From an uncultured Lachnospiraceae bacterium (lineage in GTDB: Bacteria; Bacillota; Clostridia; Lachnospirales; Lachnospiraceae), in NCBI GenBank assembly GCA_905197485.1, contig CAJJYZ010000055.1, positions 1 to 8,105 of the forward strand: a stretch of DNA of 8,105 nt, given 5' to 3'. How positions within the stretch are numbered: the first letter of the stretch is position 1; each line of letters starts with the position of its first letter. Positions 1 to 7,008 of the stretch are shown piece by piece. Below the pieces are notes generated by a model that was not told where the DNA came from, ran no database searches, and saw only the letters and a list, made by a program, of their open reading frames with translations. The position numbers and the translations under genes are program-made.

Positions 1-1
1 T

Positions 2-52
2 GAACTCATGGTACAGTTATTTGGTCGAATACTGATCCATGAATAATTCAGG
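2..52. repeat. Left copy of a 51-base perfect terminal inverted repeat
   Basis: This segment is the exact reverse complement of 8055-8105, with no mismatch over 51 bases. The inner edge is sharp: base 53 and its partner at 8054 already disagree, and the flanks beyond show no alignment. The outer edge cannot be defined because the window ends there. The left copy contains the last 12 codons, stop included, of the nuclease-like gene at 17-427, plus 15 bases after the stop. It also contains an imperfect dyad (6-42). No transposase or recombinase gene is in the window. It may be a genuine inverted duplication or inversion site, or a contig-end artefact. Confidence 0.95.
6..42. other. Imperfect dyad inside the terminal repeat (left copy)
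   Basis: TCATGG (6-11) is mirrored by CCATGA (37-42), and CAGT (14-17) by ACTG (31-34). Two unpaired bases separate the arms on each side, at the same offset. A further ATT (19-21) can pair with AAT (28-30) around a six-base loop. The same structure necessarily occurs at 8065-8101 in the right copy. It overlaps the stop codon of the nuclease-like gene, so it could be a weak RNA hairpin at that gene's 3' end; no T-run follows, so it is not a classical intrinsic terminator. It could instead be a protein-binding or recombination site. It could also be chance, since the perfect arms are only 6 and 4 bases. Confidence 0.4.
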
Positions 53-427
53 TTTTTCTTTAAATTTTCGAATTTTTCCACTTTGAATCTTATGCGTCCT
101 GGCCTTACTGCATACAATCCGATAGAGGAAATCATATTCTTTTAATTCCTCTTTACATTTTTGTTTTCCAGCTTCTAATTGTTCGATGGCATCATCTATA
201 TTTCCGCCTTTCAGTTCAATCAAGTAAGCTTTTTTCTTACTATCATTGATGAGTAAAAAGTCGCAACACTTAGTTTGTTTGAATACATCGCCATCAAGCT
301 TATAATGTCTTAAATCAAATCTTCTATTAATATTCGTTGCACGATGCTCCCTTTGTGTTCCTTTGTCTTTTGAGACAACAATCGCTTGATTTTTTTCACA
401 CAAAGATTTATCAGGAGTAAGAAACAT
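17..427 (-). CDS. Small PD-(D/E)XK nuclease-like protein, partner of the upstream ATPase
   Basis: This is a 136-residue soluble protein with no signal peptide or membrane segment. Residues 56-73 carry the pattern expected of a PD-(D/E)XK core: Asp56 in CCDFLLI, a short turn, then a hydrophobic strand ending in Glu71-Leu-Lys73 (AYLIELKGG). A helix with Gln83 follows (DAIEQLEAGKQ), the position where many members have a motif IV Gln. The C-terminal third is Lys-rich, consistent with nucleic-acid contact. The start at 427 (ATG) is preferred over an upstream TTG at 454 because GGAGG lies 9 bases before it. The ATPase stop TAA is one base upstream, so the two are probably translationally coupled. 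The last 11 residues lie in the terminal repeat. Nuclease activity is inferred from motif spacing only; it could also be an inactive or regulatory relative. I do not recognise a named family. Confidence 0.7.
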   Translation of the reverse strand: MFLTPDKSLCEKNQAIVVSKDKGTQREHRATNINRRFDLRHYKLDGDVFKQTKCCDFLLINDSKKKAYLIELKGGNIDDAIEQLEAGKQKCKEELKEYDFLYRIVCSKARTHKIQSGKIRKFKEKPELFMDQYSTK

Positions 428-428
428 G

Positions 429-1730
429 TTATTCTCCCTCCATTCCATTCTCAATCCACAATTCTACCATAGCTTCATAATCTTCATTTATCTTATCAGA
501 AGCACTGTCAATGATTTCATTGAGAATCGCTTCAAACTCATCGTCTAAACAAGATTGTATTTCTCCCTTTTCCACATAATATGCGGATAAATTTTCAAAT
601 TCTATCCATTTATATGAATCAATAATTTTTCCCAACGTGTTTCGACTGACTTTTGAGGAAATCTTATTTGCATACAATAAGTTATTGATAGTCCCCAAAA
701 TATATGGACTATGCGTTGTAAGCAGCACCTTATTTCCATCATTCTTTGCCAAAGAAATAAATTCTGTAATCAGCTTTTGTGCATTAGGAAACAAATGTGA
801 TTCCGGTTCCTCAATAATAAAATAAGATTTTTTATTATTAAGCAAATAATAGAATACCACATTTAAAATCCATACTGCCTCTTGTTGTCCGGATGAAGCA
901 AAATTAATTTTTACATATCTATCTTCTATTACCTGTAATCTTTCTTCTCCATCAACATTTCTGTATTCTCCATGCAAAACCTGTTTCATTAATTCTGCAC
1001 ATTGTTGCAGCTTTTTCTTATTAATCTTAGCATCTGTTAATTCAATTTTCTCTTGAATCAATGATTGAACACCATTAGAAAATGATGGTTTTAACTGCAT
1101 AATCCTTTCCAGATAATTTTGCGTACAATAATCCAAACTCCGTTTCTGGTCATCGTTCATCACACTATACATAAACATTAATTGTGAACTAAATAAAGTC
1201 ATCATACTTCTTCCGGCAGGAATATAAATCACTTCCGTATCGTCGCCAAAAAACTCATCAATCTCTTTTTTTATGTTTCCATTATTACGTGCATGCGTCA
1301 ATGCATCTAACTGAAGTGTATCATAGGAATTGAGAAATCCAATCAACTTTTCACTCAGTTCAATCCAGATATAATTCGGTGCATTCAAGGCATTTTTCAG
1401 ACAAATTTTTATATAAATAGAATCCGTATAGTAATATTCAATTGACATGTCATTATCCATACACCATGTTGTCCCAAAGGTTTGCAAAAAGTTCGAACGA
1501 ATCTCTTTCAATAAACGATTTTTCGTAGATAATTCCATAATATCGCTTCCACTTAAAAAACGCTTATTAATTTGCATGAACAGAAGTTGTCTAATATTTT
1601 TAAAGAAAAATATACTTTTGGCAATCGTACTTTTCCCAGATGCCTGCGGACCTGTGAAAATCATAAAATCATTGATGTACAAATCGCAATGCTCTATCGG
1701 TCCCAACTTATCAATTATTATTCTTTCCAT
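429..1730 (-). CDS. AAA/ABC-type ATPase (AAA_15/OLD-like head without TOPRIM)
   Basis: This 433-residue cytoplasmic ATPase has an SMC/ABC-like head. Visible motifs are Walker A GPQASGKST (27-35), the segment IYIPAGRSM (168-176) common in this ATPase group, a signature-like FASSGQQE (277-284), Walker B FIIEEPE followed by SHLFP (304-315), and the H-loop TTHSPY (338-343). Residues 180-265 are probably a helical insertion between the two ATPase lobes. After the H-loop only about 90 residues remain, so there is no TOPRIM nuclease as in OLD proteins. The effector function is more likely carried by the small gene immediately downstream. The start at 1730 has a GAGG 9 bases upstream and its own promoter at 1789-1817. 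The gene is distinctly AT-rich: three of four 60-base lines counted by hand gave 25-27% G+C and one gave 40%. ATPase identity is secure; an anti-phage or toxin-antitoxin role is inference from context. Confidence 0.9.
   Translation of the reverse strand: MERIIIDKLGPIEHCDLYINDFMIFTGPQASGKSTIAKSIFFFKNIRQLLFMQINKRFLSGSDIMELSTKNRLLKEIRSNFLQTFGTTWCMDNDMSIEYYYTDSIYIKICLKNALNAPNYIWIELSEKLIGFLNSYDTLQLDALTHARNNGNIKKEIDEFFGDDTEVIYIPAGRSMMTLFSSQLMFMYSVMNDDQKRSLDYCTQNYLERIMQLKPSFSNGVQSLIQEKIELTDAKINKKKLQQCAELMKQVLHGEYRNVDGEERLQVIEDRYVKINFASSGQQEAVWILNVVFYYLLNNKKSYFIIEEPESHLFPNAQKLITEFISLAKNDGNKVLLTTHSPYILGTINNLLYANKISSKVSRNTLGKIIDSYKWIEFENLSAYYVEKGEIQSCLDDEFEAILNEIIDSASDKINEDYEAMVELWIENGMEGE
437..441 (-). 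promoter_or_regulatory. Ribosome binding site setting the nuclease-like gene start
   Basis: GGAGG on the minus strand lies inside the last codons of the ATPase gene, 9 bases before the ATG at 427. It favours that ATG over the alternative TTG at 454 and ATG at 448, which it could not serve because it lies downstream of them. The ATPase TAA falls between the site and the ATG, the usual arrangement for coupled translation. Confidence 0.8.
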
Positions 1731-1788
1731 ATTTCAATACCTCAAATATTTTTCTATTCTCCAAAATGAACCACTTACATTTTCATTG

Positions 1789-1817
1789 ATTATATCATGT
1801 CAAAGTATTACTGTAAA
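1789..1817 (-). promoter_or_regulatory. Near-consensus extended -10 promoter for the ATPase/nuclease pair
   Basis: On the minus strand, TTTACA (1812-1817, five of six matches to the -35 consensus) is followed by a 17-base spacer and a perfect TATAAT (1789-1794). The -10 is preceded by TGA, giving the extended TGnTATAAT form. Transcription would start near 1782, leaving a leader of about 50 bases before the ATG at 1730. A TTGACA also lies only 3 bases upstream of the TATAAT; it is too close to act as its -35. The promoter is the main feature of the 120-base gap between phoR and the ATPase gene, and implies the cassette can be expressed independently of the pst operon. Confidence 0.8.
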
Positions 1818-1850
1818 TCTACCTCTATTTTAAATTGTACAAATCTGTCA

Positions 1851-3170
1851 CTATACATTCGGAAACACCAATTCCATCTTCGTCCCGACTCCCAGTTCGC
1901 TTTCCACATTCACTTCCGCCTGATGGAGCACCGCCCCATGTTTTACAATCGAAAGTCCCAGTCCGGTTCCTCCGCTTTGTTTGGAGTGGCTTTTGTCTAC
2001 CCGATAGAAGCGTTCGAAGATACGCTCGATATCTTCTTTCGGAATCCCGATTCCCGTATCTCTTACGATTACTTTTTTCCCGCTTAACGTATTTCCAACC
2101 CAGACTTCCAGTTTTCCGCCTTCTTTATTGTATTTGATTCCATTGGCACAAATATTATAAATCATCTCCTGCAGAACCGGACGGACTCCATTATAGATAA
2201 CGGGTTCTCCGGTCACCTCAATCCGGACATGTTTCTTCTCCGCCGGAAGCGCAAGTCTGCTGCACACATCTCTCGCCAGTTCGAAGAGGTCCACATCTTC
2301 TTTTTCAATCTCCACCCGTTCTTCGTCGAGCTTGGAAAGTTTGATGTTATCTTCCACAAGTGTAATAAGCCGGCTCGCTTCATCATAGATACGCTCAGAA
2401 AATTTCGGCATGTCCTCCGGCTTGACGAGACCGCTTTTCATAATCTCAGCATATCCGGAGATGGAAGTCAGCGGCGTCTTCAATTCATGGGACACGTTTG
2501 CCGAGAATTCTTTTCGCATCTGCGCCACCGCATCTTTTTCTTTATTTTGTTTGTCGATACTTTCCAGAAGAGGCGTGAGTTCATCATAAATATTGTTTTT
2601 CAAAGGTTCATGCAAGTCCAGCTCGTTAATCGGGCGAATCAGCCTTGCCGTCTGCCATCTTGCCAGGACAATGGCGAAGCAAATCATAACCACTGCAATA
2701 ACCGTCATATACGGCAGTACCTGTATGAACATCGGAAAAACGTTATCCACTGTCCGGGAGACGCGGAGCACATTTCCATCTTCCAGCAGAAGGGCGTAAT
2801 AGATGGAGCGTTCTTTGATGGTATCTGAGACACGCACGTCCCTTCCTTCCCCATGTAACAGCGCTTCTTTGACTTCCGTTCGATTCTTATGGTTTGCCAG
2901 CGTCAGTTCATCGTCTTTCGAATCATACTGCACCGTTCCTTCCGGATTGATGACCGTTACCCTCGTGTTCTGCTGGACATTGTCCATCGCCTCCAGATAT
3001 TCCGTTCCGGAGATATCAATCGCTCCCTTGATATAACGCGCCTCCTGCTCCACTTCCGCCTGTAGGTTCTGGAACGTCTGGTTGTAGACTGCCACCGTCA
3101 GCAATAAGTAGGAGATGACAAGCGTAATGCAAAGTACGAGAATCATACTTCTTTGAATCTTACTTCTCAT
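1851..3170 (-). CDS. phoR: Phosphate-regulon sensor histidine kinase PhoR
   Basis: This 439-residue membrane kinase partners the response regulator encoded just upstream. TM1 spans about 9-29, followed by an extracytoplasmic domain of roughly 120 residues. TM2 spans about 150-170, then comes a short HAMP-like linker (about 171-215). The HisKA H-box has His228 (SHELKTPLT). The ATP-binding domain shows an N-box around Asn339/Asn343, a G1 box DTGIGIP (371-377), an F-box FERFYR and a G2 box GGTGLGL (400-406). No room exists for a cytoplasmic PAS domain between the linker and the H-box, unlike E. coli PhoR. The start at 3170 is chosen because GGAGG lies 5 bases upstream; a longer TTG start at 3212 would overlap phoB by 53 bases. 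With the chosen start the overlap is 11 bases. PhoR would phosphorylate PhoB under phosphate limitation; signalling through the Pst transporter and PhoU is family knowledge. Confidence 0.93.
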   Translation of the reverse strand: MRSKIQRSMILVLCITLVISYLLLTVAVYNQTFQNLQAEVEQEARYIKGAIDISGTEYLEAMDNVQQNTRVTVINPEGTVQYDSKDDELTLANHKNRTEVKEALLHGEGRDVRVSDTIKERSIYYALLLEDGNVLRVSRTVDNVFPMFIQVLPYMTVIAVVMICFAIVLARWQTARLIRPINELDLHEPLKNNIYDELTPLLESIDKQNKEKDAVAQMRKEFSANVSHELKTPLTSISGYAEIMKSGLVKPEDMPKFSERIYDEASRLITLVEDNIKLSKLDEERVEIEKEDVDLFELARDVCSRLALPAEKKHVRIEVTGEPVIYNGVRPVLQEMIYNICANGIKYNKEGGKLEVWVGNTLSGKKVIVRDTGIGIPKEDIERIFERFYRVDKSHSKQSGGTGLGLSIVKHGAVLHQAEVNVESELGVGTKMELVFPNV

Positions 3171-3840
3171 CGCTTCCTCCCATGCGGTAACCGACGCCTC
3201 GCACCGTCTCAATCAATTCCCCGGCGCTTCCGAGTTTCTGCCGGAGCGTTCTCACATGCACATCGACGGTTCTCGTCTCCCCGTCAAAGTCATATCCCCA
3301 TATTTCTTCCAGAAGTTTGTCACGCGTCATCACGATGTGCTGGTTCTTCACCAATTTTTCCAGCATCTCAAATTCTTTCAATGTGAGCGTCACATCCTCT
3401 CCATCCACGCGCACTTTATGTTTTTCCACATCCAGTTCCAGATTGTCGATGCGATATGTCATATCCTTCGCACTTCTCTTCGTTCTTCGAAGCACCGCCT
3501 TCACTCTGGATACCAGCTCCATCATTCCGAATGGTTTTGTAATATAATCGTCCGCCCCGGAATCCAATCCGATGACTTTATCGTATTCCGAACCTTTGGC
3601 AGTCACCATAATGACAGGAATATCCTTCGTTCTGGAAGAGGATTTCAGCTTCTTCAGAATCGTCAGCCCGTCTTCCCCCGGAAGCATGATATCAAGCAAA
3701 ACAAGCTCTGGCGTATCGAACGCCAAAGCTTCTATAAATGCTTTCCCATCTTCAAATCCACAGGCTTCCATTCCCGTCGATTCCAGCGTGTATACAACCA
3801 GGTCCCGAATGTTACTATCGTCTTCTACGCAATATATCAT
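3160..3840 (-). CDS. phoB: PhoB/PhoP-type response regulator
   Basis: This 226-residue OmpR-family regulator has an N-terminal receiver domain with the acidic pair Asp7/Asp8, phosphoacceptor Asp50 (LVLLDIMLPG), Thr80 and Lys102 (ITKPF). A winged-helix DNA-binding domain covers about 128-222, including the recognition-helix region TRTVDVHVRTLRQKLG and a C-terminal ETVRGVGYRM wing typical of PhoB. Length is normal for the family. AAGGAG lies 9 bases before the ATG. It follows phoU after a 28-base gap and overlaps phoR by 11 bases. Its position within a pst operon beside a PhoR-type kinase supports the phosphate-regulon assignment over a generic OmpR regulator. The likely local target is the TTAACA repeat upstream of pstS. 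Firmicute orthologues are often called PhoP. Confidence 0.93.
   Translation of the reverse strand: MIYCVEDDSNIRDLVVYTLESTGMEACGFEDGKAFIEALAFDTPELVLLDIMLPGEDGLTILKKLKSSSRTKDIPVIMVTAKGSEYDKVIGLDSGADDYITKPFGMMELVSRVKAVLRRTKRSAKDMTYRIDNLELDVEKHKVRVDGEDVTLTLKEFEMLEKLVKNQHIVMTRDKLLEEIWGYDFDGETRTVDVHVRTLRQKLGSAGELIETVRGVGYRMGGSDEK
3176..3180 (-). promoter_or_regulatory. Ribosome binding site deciding the phoR start
   Basis: GGAGG on the minus strand, within the last codons of phoB, lies 5 bases before the ATG at 3170. This supports the shorter 439-residue PhoR over a form starting at the TTG at 3212. The residues of that longer form (RRCEASVTAWEEA) are also unlike a kinase N-terminus that leads directly into TM1. 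Confidence 0.75.
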
Positions 3841-3868
3841 TCTTTTGGTCTCCTTTAGTCTTTATCTT

Positions 3869-4516
3869 CTAATTTAATTTCCGGTGTACACCTGTAATTG
3901 AGAACTCTACCCACTCGGCGATGTTCGTGGCATGGTCTCCGATTCGCTCCAGATATTTTGCAATCATCAGCATATCGATGGCTTCACTTCCTTGATTCTT
4001 CTCTTTTCCTAAAATCAGAATCAATTCTTCTTTAATCTGGTCAAAGAGCTCATCCACCGCATTATCCGCGAGAATGACTTTTCTCGTCAGTTCCAGGTCT
4101 TTTTCTACGAATGCCTGTACGCTCTTTTTCACCATCTCACTCGTCTTTGACGCCATCTCCACGAGATACGAATGGGCGACAATACTCTGATTCTCACCGG
4201 AGATTAGGATTTCCGCAATGTCGGACGCCTGGTCTCCTATTCGTTCCATGTCCGTAATCATCTTCAGCGCCGCGGAAATTTGCCGCAAGTCCCTTGCCAC
4301 CGGCTGCTGCTGTAAGAGAAGCTTCAGACAAAGTCTTTCGATATCTTTTTCCAACTGGTCAATCTCCTCGTCTTCCCCGATGACTACCTTCGCCATCTCA
4401 AGGTCTTTATCCGCCACAGCTTTCGTCGCATTGCTGATTGCCTTGCCGCACAGTTCCCCCATCTCAACTAACATTTCATTCATGCGGTCAAGCTGCATAT
4501 CGAATTTGTTTCTCAT
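3869..4516 (-). CDS. phoU: Phosphate signalling protein PhoU
   Basis: This 215-residue all-helical cytoplasmic protein contains two PhoU three-helix repeats, about 10-105 and 115-208. Each repeat ends in the conserved metal-binding type motif: DMERIGDQASDIAE (89-102) and YLERIGDHATNIAEW (188-202). Length is standard. PhoU is known to link Pst transporter occupancy to PhoR, suppressing kinase output when phosphate is plentiful. The gene starts 2 bases after the pstB stop, with GGAGG within the end of pstB, so its expression should track that of the transporter. Nothing suggests damage. Confidence 0.95.
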   Translation of the reverse strand: MRNKFDMQLDRMNEMLVEMGELCGKAISNATKAVADKDLEMAKVVIGEDEEIDQLEKDIERLCLKLLLQQQPVARDLRQISAALKMITDMERIGDQASDIAEILISGENQSIVAHSYLVEMASKTSEMVKKSVQAFVEKDLELTRKVILADNAVDELFDQIKEELILILGKEKNQGSEAIDMLMIAKYLERIGDHATNIAEWVEFSITGVHRKLN

Positions 4517-4518
4517 AA

Positions 4519-5268
4519 TTAACCGAACCTCCCTGTAATGTAATCCTCTGTACGTTTATCCGACGGTATGGAGAATAATTTCTCCGTCTCGTTATACTCG
4601 ATAACTTCTCCTAACAGGAAGAATGCGGTGTTGTCTGATACGCGGACAGCCTGCTGCATATTATGTGTCACCATGACAATAGTATAATCTTTTTTCAGTT
4701 CCATCGCAAGGTCTTCTATCTTGGATGTGGAAATCGGGTCCAACGCAGAAGTCGGTTCGTCCATCAAGAGTACTTCCGGCTGAACCGCCAACGCTCTGGC
4801 GATGCAGAGTCTCTGCTGTTGTCCACCGGACATGCCGAGGGCGCTTTTCTTCAACCGGTCTTTCGTCTCCTCCCAGATAGCCGCATCCCGCAGCGATTTT
4901 TCCACGATATCATCCAGTTTGGATTTCGAATGGATTCCATGGGTCCTCGGTCCAAACGCAATGTTATCATAGATACTCATCGGAAACGGATTCGGTTTCT
5001 GGAACACCATGCCGACTCTTTTTCTCAGAAGGTTGACGTCCATTCTTCCGTAAATGTCTTCCCCATCGAGAAGTACCTGCCCATCAATCTTACAGCCTTC
5101 TACCAGGTCGTTCATCCGGTTCAATGATTTTAATAAGGTAGATTTTCCGCATCCGCTCGGTCCGATGAATGCGGTAATTTTATTGGATTCAATTTCCAGA
5201 TTCACATGTTTTAACGCTTGAAAGTCCCCGTAATGTAAATCCAGGTTCTTGACACTAATCTTACTCAT
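4519..5268 (-). CDS. pstB: Phosphate ABC transporter ATP-binding protein PstB
   Basis: This 249-residue ABC ATPase powers phosphate import through PstC/PstA. Motifs are Walker A GPSGCGKST (36-44), Q-loop Gln90 in VGMVFQKPNPFP (the KPNPFP is diagnostic for PstB), signature MSGGQQQR (146-153; Met replaces the usual Leu of LSGGQ), Walker B VLLMDEP (166-172), D-loop SALD (174-177) and H-loop His202. Length is normal. Its start codon lies within the end of pstA: the 8-base overlap reads ATGAGTAA, and an AAGGAA-type ribosome site precedes it. phoU follows after 2 bases. Confidence 0.97.
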   Translation of the reverse strand: MSKISVKNLDLHYGDFQALKHVNLEIESNKITAFIGPSGCGKSTLLKSLNRMNDLVEGCKIDGQVLLDGEDIYGRMDVNLLRKRVGMVFQKPNPFPMSIYDNIAFGPRTHGIHSKSKLDDIVEKSLRDAAIWEETKDRLKKSALGMSGGQQQRLCIARALAVQPEVLLMDEPTSALDPISTSKIEDLAMELKKDYTIVMVTHNMQQAVRVSDNTAFFLLGEVIEYNETEKLFSIPSDKRTEDYITGRFG

Positions 5269-6124
5269 TGTTTCTTCCTTTCGTAATCTTTCTTGCTACA
5301 AAGCCTGACAACGCGTTGATTCCTACCACAAGTACGAGCAATACAACGGCTGTCGCATACGCCTGATTCATATAGAGTCCTTCATTCGACAAGTTGTACA
5401 TATGAATCGCCAGCGTTCTTCCCGAATCCATCGGATTGAAGGTAATCTCCGGAACTGTTCCCGCCGTATAGATAAGCGCCGCCGTTTCCCCCACGATTCT
5501 TCCGACTGCAAGGATGATTCCCGCAAGGATTCCCGGAACCGCGCTCGGAAGCACCACCCGGAATACGGTGCGAAGCTTTCCTGCTCCCAACCCAAAACTT
5601 CCTTCCCGGTATGTATCCGGAACGGATTTTAACGCTTCTTCCGTCGTCCTCATAATGAGTGGCAGAATCATAATCGCCAGCGTACATGCGCCTGCCAGCA
5701 GAGAATATCCCCATTTCAGAGCGGATACGAAAAACAACATTCCGAACAACCCATAGACAATGGAAGGAATCCCTGACAAAGTCTCCGTCGTGATACGAAT
5801 CAAATCCACGAATTTATTGCCTTTTCCGGAATATTCCACGAGAAAGATTGCGGAAAAGATTCCGAACGGCACCGCGATAAACAATGAGAAAAACGTCATC
5901 ACTACGGTGTTGATAAGCGCCGGCATAAGCGAAGCATTCTCACTCGTATACTTGAGTGCAAAGAGCTCCGGCTTGATGTGCGGAACGCCTTTTATTAAAA
6001 TGTACACGATTAAAAAGAATAGTACGGCAAAGGTCAAAAGCGCCGCCAGCATAATGAGAAGCATGAGAATCAGAGACCCCGGTCTTCTTCTATACTCTCT
6101 GCATTTATTTTTGAATTTACTCAT
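5261..6124 (-). CDS. pstA: Phosphate ABC transporter permease PstA
   Basis: This 287-residue inner-membrane subunit forms the phosphate channel with PstC. The N-terminus is basic (KCREYRRRP), followed by about six hydrophobic segments near 18-45, 68-97, 117-136, 141-158, 196-215 and 258-280. The EAA loop that docks onto PstB is at about 174-193 (EGSFGLGAGKLRTVFRVVLP). GRIVGETAALIYTAG (208-222) is the conserved PstA/PstC segment. Conserved LSGIPSIVYGLFG lies at about 116-128. GGAGG lies upstream of the ATG, and the start overlaps pstC by 8 bases in an ATGAGTAA string. The assignment as PstA rather than PstC rests on position and similarity to PstA-type sequences. Confidence 0.95.
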   Translation of the reverse strand: MSKFKNKCREYRRRPGSLILMLLIMLAALLTFAVLFFLIVYILIKGVPHIKPELFALKYTSENASLMPALINTVVMTFFSLFIAVPFGIFSAIFLVEYSGKGNKFVDLIRITTETLSGIPSIVYGLFGMLFFVSALKWGYSLLAGACTLAIMILPLIMRTTEEALKSVPDTYREGSFGLGAGKLRTVFRVVLPSAVPGILAGIILAVGRIVGETAALIYTAGTVPEITFNPMDSGRTLAIHMYNLSNEGLYMNQAYATAVVLLVLVVGINALSGFVARKITKGRNNE

Positions 6125-7007
6125 GTCTTGACCTCCGGTTCAATAACGATACAGAGAGATTAATGATTAAGATGAACACGAACAATACGACCGCTGTCGC
6201 AATCAACGCCTCCCTGTGTAAATCTGTTGCATATCCCATTTCCATCACGATGTTGGCTGTCAGTGTGCGGACACCTTTCGCAATCCCCTGCGGCATACGC
6301 GGCTGGTTTCCTGCGACCATGATGACTGCCATCGTCTCTCCGATTGCACGTCCGATTCCGAGAACGATTCCCGCAACGACGCCGGACTTTGCCGCCGGAA
6401 GCACGACTTTGAAGATGCTTCTCTCTTTCGTTGCACCAAGCGCCAACGCTCCTTCATAATATTGATCCGGCACCGCACGAAGTGCAGATTCTGTCACCCC
6501 AATGATGGTCGGAAGAATCATCATTCCAAGAAGAATCGATGCGGTCAGAATACTGTTTCCATCTCCGGAGCTTCGAAGTACGCCTGCCGCTTTCAAATTC
6601 CTGCAGATTTCCCTTGTCAGAGGCACAAGCACGACAAGTCCAAAGAATCCATATACGACAGATGGGATTCCCGCAAGAAGCTCCGTCGCTCCCTTTAATC
6701 CCGGATAAAGTCTTTTCGGACAATATTTCGCCATAAAAATAGAAGTCAGGATTCCGATTGGCACTCCTATGATGATTGCCCCCGCTGTCACATAGATGCT
6801 TCCCATAATCATCGGAAGAATTCCGAAAATCTTATTGTTTGGTCTCCATCGTTCTCCTGTCAGAAACTCCAGAAACCCAATCTCCTTCATGGCAGGGATT
6901 CCATTTGCAAATAAAAATATACAAATGAGAGCTACCGCCAGCACCGAAGCGCAGGCGGCAATGAAGAACACTCCCTGCATGAATTTTTCCGTCCATGCTT
7001 TTTTCAT
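6117..7007 (-). CDS. pstC: Phosphate ABC transporter permease PstC
   Basis: This 296-residue inner-membrane subunit has about six membrane segments near 11-34, 64-93, 110-131, 153-171, 207-230 and 267-290. The N-terminal motif GERWRPNNKIFGILPMI (51-67) is characteristic of PstC (commonly W.P....FGI.P.I). Conserved LAGIPSVVYGFFGL lies at 111-124, the EAA loop at about 185-204 (EGALALGATKERSIFKVVLP), and GRAIGETMAVIMVAGN at 219-234. The ATG lies one base after the pstS stop (TAA-T-ATG). The nearest ribosome-site candidate is a weak GAGG about 13 bases upstream, so translation probably depends on ribosomes finishing pstS. Confidence 0.96.
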   Translation of the reverse strand: MKKAWTEKFMQGVFFIAACASVLAVALICIFLFANGIPAMKEIGFLEFLTGERWRPNNKIFGILPMIMGSIYVTAGAIIIGVPIGILTSIFMAKYCPKRLYPGLKGATELLAGIPSVVYGFFGLVVLVPLTREICRNLKAAGVLRSSGDGNSILTASILLGMMILPTIIGVTESALRAVPDQYYEGALALGATKERSIFKVVLPAAKSGVVAGIVLGIGRAIGETMAVIMVAGNQPRMPQGIAKGVRTLTANIVMEMGYATDLHREALIATAVVLFVFILIINLSVSLLNRRSRHE

Positions 7008-7008
7008 A

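Noticed and set aside
428..454. Longer nuclease-like protein starting at the TTG at 454
   Set aside because: The GGAGG at 437-441 is positioned for the ATG at 427, and the extension would lie within the end of the ATPase gene.
1789..1803. TTGACA directly beside TATAAT read as a single -35/-10 promoter
   Set aside because: They are only 3 bases apart, so they cannot form one promoter. The TTTACA 17 bases upstream of the TATAAT is the suitable -35.
1831..1850. Terminator after phoR built on the TTGTACAA palindrome (1835-1842)
   Set aside because: The perfect pairing is only an 8-base self-complementary core with no loop room and no G+C-rich stem or T-run, so it does not look like an intrinsic terminator.
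2229..2828. A 199-codon plus-strand open frame antisense to phoR
   Set aside because: It lies entirely within the well-supported phoR gene, its translation is rich in His, Arg and Phe without recognisable domains, and no ribosome site or promoter serves it. It is a shadow of the real gene.
3171..3212. Longer PhoR starting at a TTG at 3212
   Set aside because: It would overlap phoB by 53 bases and add 14 residues unlike a kinase N-terminus, while the ATG at 3170 has a GGAGG 5 bases upstream.
3256..3858. A 200-codon plus-strand open frame antisense to phoB
   Set aside because: It is fully opposite a textbook PhoB-type regulator, and the translated sequence has no family features. It is a by-product of phoB codon usage.
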